From: Pseudomonadota bacterium
GTDB taxonomy: Bacteria > Pseudomonadota > Alphaproteobacteria > Acetobacterales > Acetobacteraceae
Direction of reading: 5' to 3'
Assembly: GCA_021808185.1 (NCBI GenBank)
Contig: JAKBCB010000102.1
Location: forward strand, 1-10,021
DNA: 10,021 nucleotides
This document shows positions 6,777 through 10,021 of this stretch, one piece after another. The notes under the pieces were generated by a model. The model had not been told where the DNA came from and did not search any database. It saw only the letters and a list, made by a program, of their open reading frames with translations. A program made the position numbers and the translations under genes. How positions within the stretch are numbered: the stretch's first letter is position 1; each line of letters opens with the position of its first letter.

Positions 6777-6798
6777 GCCTTCCGCGACAGCGGGAGGC
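6777..6798 (+). promoter_or_regulatory. Hairpin that buries the Shine-Dalgarno sequence of the DMT transporter gene
   Basis: The arms GCCTTCCGC (6777-6785) and GCGGGAGGC (6790-6798) pair over nine positions (eight Watson-Crick, one G-U at 6781/6794) around the tetraloop GACA. The right arm contains the whole GGGAGG ribosome site (6792-6797), which sits 5 bases from the TTG start at 6803. If it folds, it should block ribosome access. No run of T follows, so it does not look like an intrinsic terminator. The pairing is seen directly; the regulatory role is inferred. Confidence 0.5.
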
Positions 6799-6802
6799 AG
6801 GC

Positions 6803-7816
6803 TTGCACACAGCGGACAAGAACCACCGCCTCGGCCTCGCCCTCGTGCTGTTCTCCACCGTGGCCTGGAGCACCGCCGGCTACTTTACCCGGCTGATCGC
6901 GCTCGATGCCTGGACGCTGCTGTTCTGGCGCGGCGTGTTCGGGGCACTGACCGCGCTGCTGTTCCTGCTGGTGGATCGCAGGGGCCAGGTGGTGCCGGCG
7001 TTCCGCGCGCTCGGTCGGCCGGGGCTTGCGTTCAGCGCCGCGTCGGGGCTGGGGATGATCTGCTACCTGTCTTCATTGCGGCTGACCTCGGTCGCGCATG
7101 TCGCGATCATTTACGCCTGCCTGCCCTTTGTCGCGGCCGTGTTCGGGGCGGCGTTCCTGCGCGAGCGGACCAGCCTTGCCACCCTGCTGTCGAGCCTGAT
7201 CGCCTTCGCCGGTATCGCGGTGGTGATGGCCGATGCCGGCGGCGAGGGCTCGCTCGTGGGCGACATCGTGGCCATCGCGATGACGCTGCTGATGGCGGTG
7301 ATGATCGTGATCGCACGGCGCCACCGGGGCATCCCGATGATCCCGGCGGCCGTGCTGTCGGCGCTGATGGCGGCCCTGGTCAGCCTGCCGTTTGCTCACC
7401 CCTGGGCGGTGGACGCGCGGACGATGGGCTATCTGGTCGTGTTCGGCGCGACCAACATGGGGCTCGGGCTGATCCTGTTCACCTCCGGCAGCAAACACCT
7501 GCCGGCGGCCGAGACCGCGCTGATCAGTTCGCTGGAAGCGCCGCTGGCACCGTTCTGGGTCTGGCTCGCGTTCGGCGAGACGCCGCTGCCGGCCACCGTC
7601 GCCGGCGGCGCGCTGGTGATGGCCGCGGTGGTCGGGCACGTGACGATCAGCGCGCGGCGCAGCGGGGCCGCCGATCAGGCGATGCGCACGCTCACGGTGC
7701 CGACCCCCGCGACCGAGCCTTCCAGCACGTCGCCACGCGCGACGGCGGCAACGCCTTCTGGCGTGCCGGTGAAGATCAGGTCCCCGGGCGCGAGGCGCAC
7801 CAGGGTGGAGAGATAG
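6803..7816 (+). CDS. EamA/DMT-family membrane transporter (drug/metabolite exporter type), TTG start
   Basis: This is an inner-membrane permease of the drug/metabolite transporter superfamily; many members export amino acids or metabolites, but the substrate is not predictable here. I count ten hydrophobic segments between residues 11 and about 280, arranged as two EamA repeats. The first contains STVAWSTAGYFTRLI and ends with LRERTSLATLLSSLIAFAGI. The second ends with SSLEAPLAPFWVWLAFGE and a last helix. The TTG at 6803-6805 is chosen because GGGAGG (6792-6797) lies 5 bases upstream and no ATG occurs near the first helix. Residues 291-337 form an unusual Pro/Thr/Ser/Arg tail encoded entirely antisense to the 3' end of the hydrolase gene; transport-fold similarity stops before it. 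The gene may be co-transcribed with the liv operon 71 bases upstream, or have its own promoter that I cannot see. Confidence 0.9.
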   Translation: MHTADKNHRLGLALVLFSTVAWSTAGYFTRLIALDAWTLLFWRGVFGALTALLFLLVDRRGQVVPAFRALGRPGLAFSAASGLGMICYLSSLRLTSVAHVAIIYACLPFVAAVFGAAFLRERTSLATLLSSLIAFAGIAVVMADAGGEGSLVGDIVAIAMTLLMAVMIVIARRHRGIPMIPAAVLSALMAALVSLPFAHPWAVDARTMGYLVVFGATNMGLGLILFTSGSKHLPAAETALISSLEAPLAPFWVWLAFGETPLPATVAGGALVMAAVVGHVTISARRSGAADQAMRTLTVPTPATEPSSTSPRATAATPSGVPVKIRSPGARRTRVER

Positions 7817-8361
7817 GCCACGGTTTCTGCCACCGACCAGATCATCTGCGAGAGATCGGACGTCTGGCGGACGGCGCCGTTCACCTTCAGCTCGATTTTT
7901 CCTGTCGTCGGATCGGCCAGCCTGGCCGCCGGCAGGATCTCGCCGATCGGCGCGGAGTGGTCGAACCCCTTGGACATGTCCCAGGGGCGGCGGGTGTTCT
8001 TGGCCTCGTTCTGCAAATCGCGGCGGGTCATGTCGAGGCCGGCGGCGTAGCCAAACACATGGCCCAGCGCGTCGGCGACGGCGATGTCCGCGCCGCCCGC
8101 GCCGATGGCGACCACCAGTTCCATTTCATGGTGCAGGTTTTCCGTCGCCGGCGGATACGGCATATCGGCCCCGTCCGTCACCACCGCGTCCGCCGGCTTG
8201 GTGAAGAAGAAAGGCGCCTCGCGCTCCGGGTTGCCACCCATTTCGCGCACATGCTCGGCGTAGTTGCGGCCGACGCAAAAAATCCGGCGGACAGGGAACA
8301 ACCCACCGCCAGCCACAGGCACCGCTGCCTGGGCGGGCGGGGCGATCACATAGTCGGCCAT
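7675..8361 (-). CDS. Fumarylacetoacetate hydrolase (FAH) family protein, fumarylpyruvate hydrolase-like
   Basis: This is a cytoplasmic, metal-dependent enzyme of the FAH fold, a family that hydrolyses or decarboxylates acylpyruvates and related diketo acids. In its 228 residues are FCVGRNYAEHVREMG (28-42), FFFTKPADAV (51-60), the metal-binding HHEMELVVAIG (Glu79, Glu81) with the third ligand in GLDMTRRDLQ (Asp110), then MSKGFDHSAPIG and GDLIFTGTPEGVA. The RPWDMSKGFDHSAPIG stretch recalls proteins annotated as fumarylpyruvate hydrolase of gentisate catabolism. No other catabolic gene lies nearby, so the exact substrate is open. The ATG at 8359-8361 is chosen because AGGAG (8371-8367) sits 5 bases upstream and it fits the family N-terminus; the frame extends to 8466 without support. 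The gene converges on the DMT gene with a 142-base overlap and diverges from the sulfotransferase-like gene. Confidence 0.93.
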   Translation of the reverse strand: MADYVIAPPAQAAVPVAGGGLFPVRRIFCVGRNYAEHVREMGGNPEREAPFFFTKPADAVVTDGADMPYPPATENLHHEMELVVAIGAGGADIAVADALGHVFGYAAGLDMTRRDLQNEAKNTRRPWDMSKGFDHSAPIGEILPAARLADPTTGKIELKVNGAVRQTSDLSQMIWSVAETVAYLSTLVRLAPGDLIFTGTPEGVAAVARGDVLEGSVAGVGTVSVRIA

Positions 8362-8366
8362 CTTTG

Positions 8367-8371
8367 CTCCT
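8367..8371 (-). promoter_or_regulatory. Ribosome binding site deciding the FAH-family start
   Basis: CTCCT on the plus strand reads AGGAG on the coding strand, 5 bases before the ATG at 8359-8361. It favours this start over upstream in-frame codons reaching to 8466. Confidence 0.75.
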
Positions 8372-8418
8372 GCTGCGCGAGGGGGCTGAAACCGGGCGGA
8401 CGATACAGCCGGCGCCCG

Positions 8419-8457
8419 CCCGCGCAAGGCCCGGCGGCGGGCCGGCACTCGCGCGGG
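8419..8457. repeat. Nested inverted repeats in the FAH/sulfotransferase divergent spacer
   Basis: The outer arms CCCGCGC (8419-8425) and GCGCGGG (8451-8457) enclose a second pair, GGCCCG (8428-8433) and CGGGCC (8438-8443), with a 4-base loop. Both pairs are perfect. The structure lies in the 5' leader or promoter region of the FAH-family gene and just upstream of the sulfotransferase promoter. It may be regulatory or simply a consequence of high GC. Confidence 0.35.
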
Positions 8458-8458
8458 A

Positions 8459-8487
8459 TTGAGCATCCGGGCGACGACGCATATGAC
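8459..8487 (+). promoter_or_regulatory. Candidate sigma-70-type promoter of the sulfotransferase-like gene
   Basis: A -35-like TTGAGC (8459-8464) and a -10-like TATGAC (8482-8487) are separated by 17 bases. Each matches four of six consensus positions. The region is locally AT-rich in otherwise very GC-rich DNA. Transcription would start near 8494, giving a leader of about 40 bases before the TTG start at 8536. This is the best promoter candidate in the window, but it is a prediction by eye. Confidence 0.45.
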
Positions 8488-8499
8488 ATTTTTGTGTCA
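8484..8499. promoter_or_regulatory. Dyad TGACA-N6-TGTCA, possible operator
   Basis: TGACA (8484-8488) and TGTCA (8495-8499) are perfect 5-base inverted arms around TTTTTG. The dyad overlaps the candidate -10 box and the presumed transcription start, a typical position for a repressor site. The half-site spacing resembles Crp/Fnr-type sites in geometry, but the bases do not match those consensuses, so I do not name a regulator. Confidence 0.35.
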
Positions 8500-8520
8500 C
8501 GCTCCAGGCAGCGCCCGCGC

Positions 8521-8528
8521 AAGGAGGT
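8521..8528 (+). promoter_or_regulatory. Perfect Shine-Dalgarno sequence deciding the TTG start of the sulfotransferase-like gene
   Basis: AAGGAGGT is the full anti-16S complement, 7 bases before TTG at 8536-8538. There is no ATG in frame until inside the phosphate-binding loop, so this site identifies the start. Confidence 0.8.
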
Positions 8529-8535
8529 CTCGACA

Positions 8536-9468
8536 TTGAGTGTTGCCACGCGACCCGGCGGTGCCGAGACGCTCGCCGGCCTACCGCAGGGCCTCGTCCG
8601 GCACGATCCGGCCCGTCCGCTGGCGTTCATGCATGTGCCGAAAACCGCCGGTATCGCGATGATCGGCGGCCTCGCCGGCGCGTTGCGGCCGCGCCGCGTC
8701 GTCTCCGGCTTCGATCGCAGCCTGTTCGGCGCATTCGACGGCTTCGACACCATCGACCCGGACCTGCGCCGCCACATCTACGCCAGCCCCGCCGAGGTGC
8801 CGCGCGACGGCGATTTCATCGCCGGGCACATGGCGCCCAGCACGCTCGTGGCCAGCTATCCCGACGCCCAGCTCGTCACCTGCCTGCGGGAGCCCCGCGC
8901 CCGCCTGCTCTCGCACTGGGTGTACTGGAGGGCGCAACCGGCGGACCACGTTTCCGCCTGGGGCAGTTGGGCACGCATCTCGCTGACTGGCCACGACCCT
9001 CTCGCCGGTTTCCTGGGCCGCCGCGACATTGCCTGCCAGACCGACAACCTCGCGCTGCGCCTGCTGCTCTGGCCCCACAAGCTGCTGCCGCCCGACGACT
9101 TCATCGCCGAGCGCGACGACGACGCGCTGCTGGAGGCCGCGCTCATGCGCCTGCGCGGCTTCGCCTATGCCGATGTGGTGGAGAACCCGCGCCTCGTCGC
9201 GAACGCCTCCGCCTGGTGCGGGCGGCCAGTGACATTTCCGGTCGCCAACGCGACGCCAGCGGTCCCCGCGGAGTTCCGCGTGCCGCTGCGCCGCGAGTTG
9301 ACCGCGCTGGCCTATGACCGGCTCTGTGCGCGCAGCCGGCTCGACCTGTGGCTGTGGACGGCGGTGGCGGAGCGGCAGGCGCCGGGGGTCGATGTTGCCC
9401 GGCTGTGCGAATACGCCGTGGCGCAGGCGGTCGCGCGATGCTCGGAACTGCTTTGCGGCGGGGGATGA
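8536..9468 (+). CDS. Sulfotransferase-like protein (family 2 type P-loop), TTG start
   Basis: This is a probable PAPS-dependent sulfotransferase or a divergent relative; such enzymes sulfate carbohydrates, lipids or other acceptors. The call rests on FMHVPKTAG (residues 31-39), which matches the 5'-phosphosulfate-binding loop H-[IV]-P-K-T-[AG]-G. It also rests on a histidine in FIAGHMAP (His98) and TCLREPRARLLSHW (115-128), matching the 3'-phosphate-binding motif with its Arg and Ser. The loop continues I-A-M where family members usually have Thr-Ser, so cofactor binding may be altered. The length of 310 residues is ordinary. There is no signal peptide or obvious membrane helix, implying a cytoplasmic protein. 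TTG at 8536 is chosen because of the perfect AAGGAGGT. No glycosyltransferase or polysaccharide gene lies nearby to suggest an acceptor. Confidence 0.8.
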   Translation: MSVATRPGGAETLAGLPQGLVRHDPARPLAFMHVPKTAGIAMIGGLAGALRPRRVVSGFDRSLFGAFDGFDTIDPDLRRHIYASPAEVPRDGDFIAGHMAPSTLVASYPDAQLVTCLREPRARLLSHWVYWRAQPADHVSAWGSWARISLTGHDPLAGFLGRRDIACQTDNLALRLLLWPHKLLPPDDFIAERDDDALLEAALMRLRGFAYADVVENPRLVANASAWCGRPVTFPVANATPAVPAEFRVPLRRELTALAYDRLCARSRLDLWLWTAVAERQAPGVDVARLCEYAVAQAVARCSELLCGGG

Positions 9469-9505
9469 CGGTCGTGTCTGCCGCCGTGGCACCGGTCGGA
9501 TGGTA

Positions 9506-9535
9506 CCGATCGGCGGTCTCCCGCCCGCCGATCGG
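9506..9535. terminator. Perfect 11-bp stem-loop between convergent genes, probable bidirectional terminator
   Basis: CCGATCGGCGG (9506-9516) and CCGCCGATCGG (9525-9535) are perfect inverted arms with an 8-base loop. They lie between the 3' ends of the sulfotransferase-like gene (stop 9466-9468) and the pirin gene (stop 9566-9568). Location and stability fit a terminator for both strands. Only a short TTT (9540-9542) follows on the plus strand and no T run on the minus strand, so it may act with Rho or simply protect 3' ends. Confidence 0.55.
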
Positions 9536-9565
9536 CCGCTTTCGTCCGCGCCTTCTGGCAGGCTG

Positions 9566-10021
9566 TCAGCCCACCACGTCCACCATCACCAGTTCGCTGT
9601 CCTCCGTCGCCACGATCTCCAGTTCGGTCTCCCCACTCACGGTGGCACCGTCGCGGGTGTTCACGGGAACCCCGTTCACCGTCACAGCACCGGTCGCCGG
9701 AACCAGATAGGCGACGCGGCCAGGGCGCAGCGACTGGCGCACCGTCTGACCTTTTTGCAGCGTGCCCGCCAGCACGGCCGCGTCGGCATACAGCGGCAGC
9801 GCGCTGCCGTCCGCGCCCGGCCTGCCATCAGCGAGCGCCGTCAGCGCGCTGGCGCCGCTTTGGGGGAACGCGCGCGAACCCCAGCCGGGGGCGACGCCGC
9901 GCTGGCCGGGCTGAATCCAGATCTGAAAGATCCGCGTCGGCCCTGCTTCCAAGTTGTACTCGGCGTGCACGATGCCGGTGCCGGCGTGCATCACCTGCAC
10001 ATCGCCCGCCTCGGTGCGGCC
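9566..10021 (-). CDS. Pirin family protein, C-terminal part; runs off the window
   Basis: This is a bicupin-fold, metal-binding protein of the pirin family. Some members have quercetin 2,3-dioxygenase activity; others act as redox-sensitive regulators. The visible 151 residues begin inside the family's core at GDVQVMHAGTGIVHAEYN, whose VHAE supplies the second His and the Glu of the metal site. The FQIWIQPGQRGVAPGW block and the second, less conserved cupin half follow. The first two metal-binding histidines lie in the missing N-terminal portion, about 80 residues by comparison with E. coli YhhW (231). The reading frame is open to the window edge, so the true start is outside; the GTG at 9998-10000 would cut the conserved motif. 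The gene ends in TGA at 9566-9568, facing the sulfotransferase-like gene. Confidence 0.9.
   Translation of the reverse strand, partial: GRTEAGDVQVMHAGTGIVHAEYNLEAGPTRIFQIWIQPGQRGVAPGWGSRAFPQSGASALTALADGRPGADGSALPLYADAAVLAGTLQKGQTVRQSLRPGRVAYLVPATGAVTVNGVPVNTRDGATVSGETELEIVATEDSELVMVDVVG

Noticed and set aside
6640..9468. A 942-codon open frame spanning the end of livF, the whole DMT gene, the antisense of the FAH gene and the sulfotransferase-like gene.
   Set aside because: Only its last 310 codons match a protein family. The rest is out-of-frame or antisense to well-supported genes and reads as Arg/Gly/Ala-rich noise. The true start is the TTG at 8536 with its perfect ribosome site.
1..10021. 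A mobile element, prophage, defence island or other new multi-gene system.
   Set aside because: I found no transposase, integrase, terminal inverted repeats, direct-repeat array or unusual block of base composition. All genes belong to known families and most are housekeeping or transport genes.

Overview
The window looks like ordinary chromosome from a GC-rich alphaproteobacterium, plausibly of the Rhodospirillales/Acetobacteraceae type. That placement is an inference from three things: strong G/C preference at third codon positions, the FYDLN-acid (TIGR02300-type) small protein divergent from aroA (an arrangement I associate with alphaproteobacteria), and the Liv-type transporter. I see no tRNA or rRNA gene, insertion sequence, phage gene, CRISPR array or long repeat. 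No gene-free stretch exceeds 300 bases.

Layout. Positions 1-415 (minus) hold the N-terminal third of aroA, whose product is EPSP synthase of the shikimate pathway. It diverges from a 110-residue zinc-ribbon/acidic-tail protein (562-894, plus). Next comes a small two-CBS-domain protein (1020-1454, plus), which converges at 12 bases' distance on xthA, exonuclease III (1467-2276, minus).

Positions 2387-6731 (plus) are a complete five-gene branched-chain/hydrophobic amino-acid-type ABC uptake operon: periplasmic binding protein, livH, livM, livG, livF. Its last four genes are joined by overlapping or nearly touching stop and start codons. A 10-helix EamA/DMT-family exporter-like gene follows (6803-7816, plus). 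It has a TTG start, and its Shine-Dalgarno sequence lies inside a predicted 9-bp hairpin. Its 3' end runs 142 bases antisense into a convergent fumarylacetoacetate-hydrolase-family gene (7675-8361, minus).

A 174-base divergent spacer carries a recognisable promoter with an overlapping dyad. It leads to a sulfotransferase-like gene (8536-9468, plus) that uses a TTG start behind a perfect Shine-Dalgarno sequence and has an altered phosphate-binding loop. That gene converges on a pirin-family gene (9566 to the window edge, minus) across a perfect 11-bp stem-loop.

How the genes work together: only the liv cluster is clearly one functional unit, an ATP-driven importer of an unidentified amino-acid-like solute. 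The others look like independent housekeeping or accessory genes. I found no convincing evidence of a new defence, mobile or biosynthetic system. The points most worth a second look are the hairpin-masked start of the DMT gene, the long antisense overlap, and the sulfotransferase-like protein with its promoter/operator.
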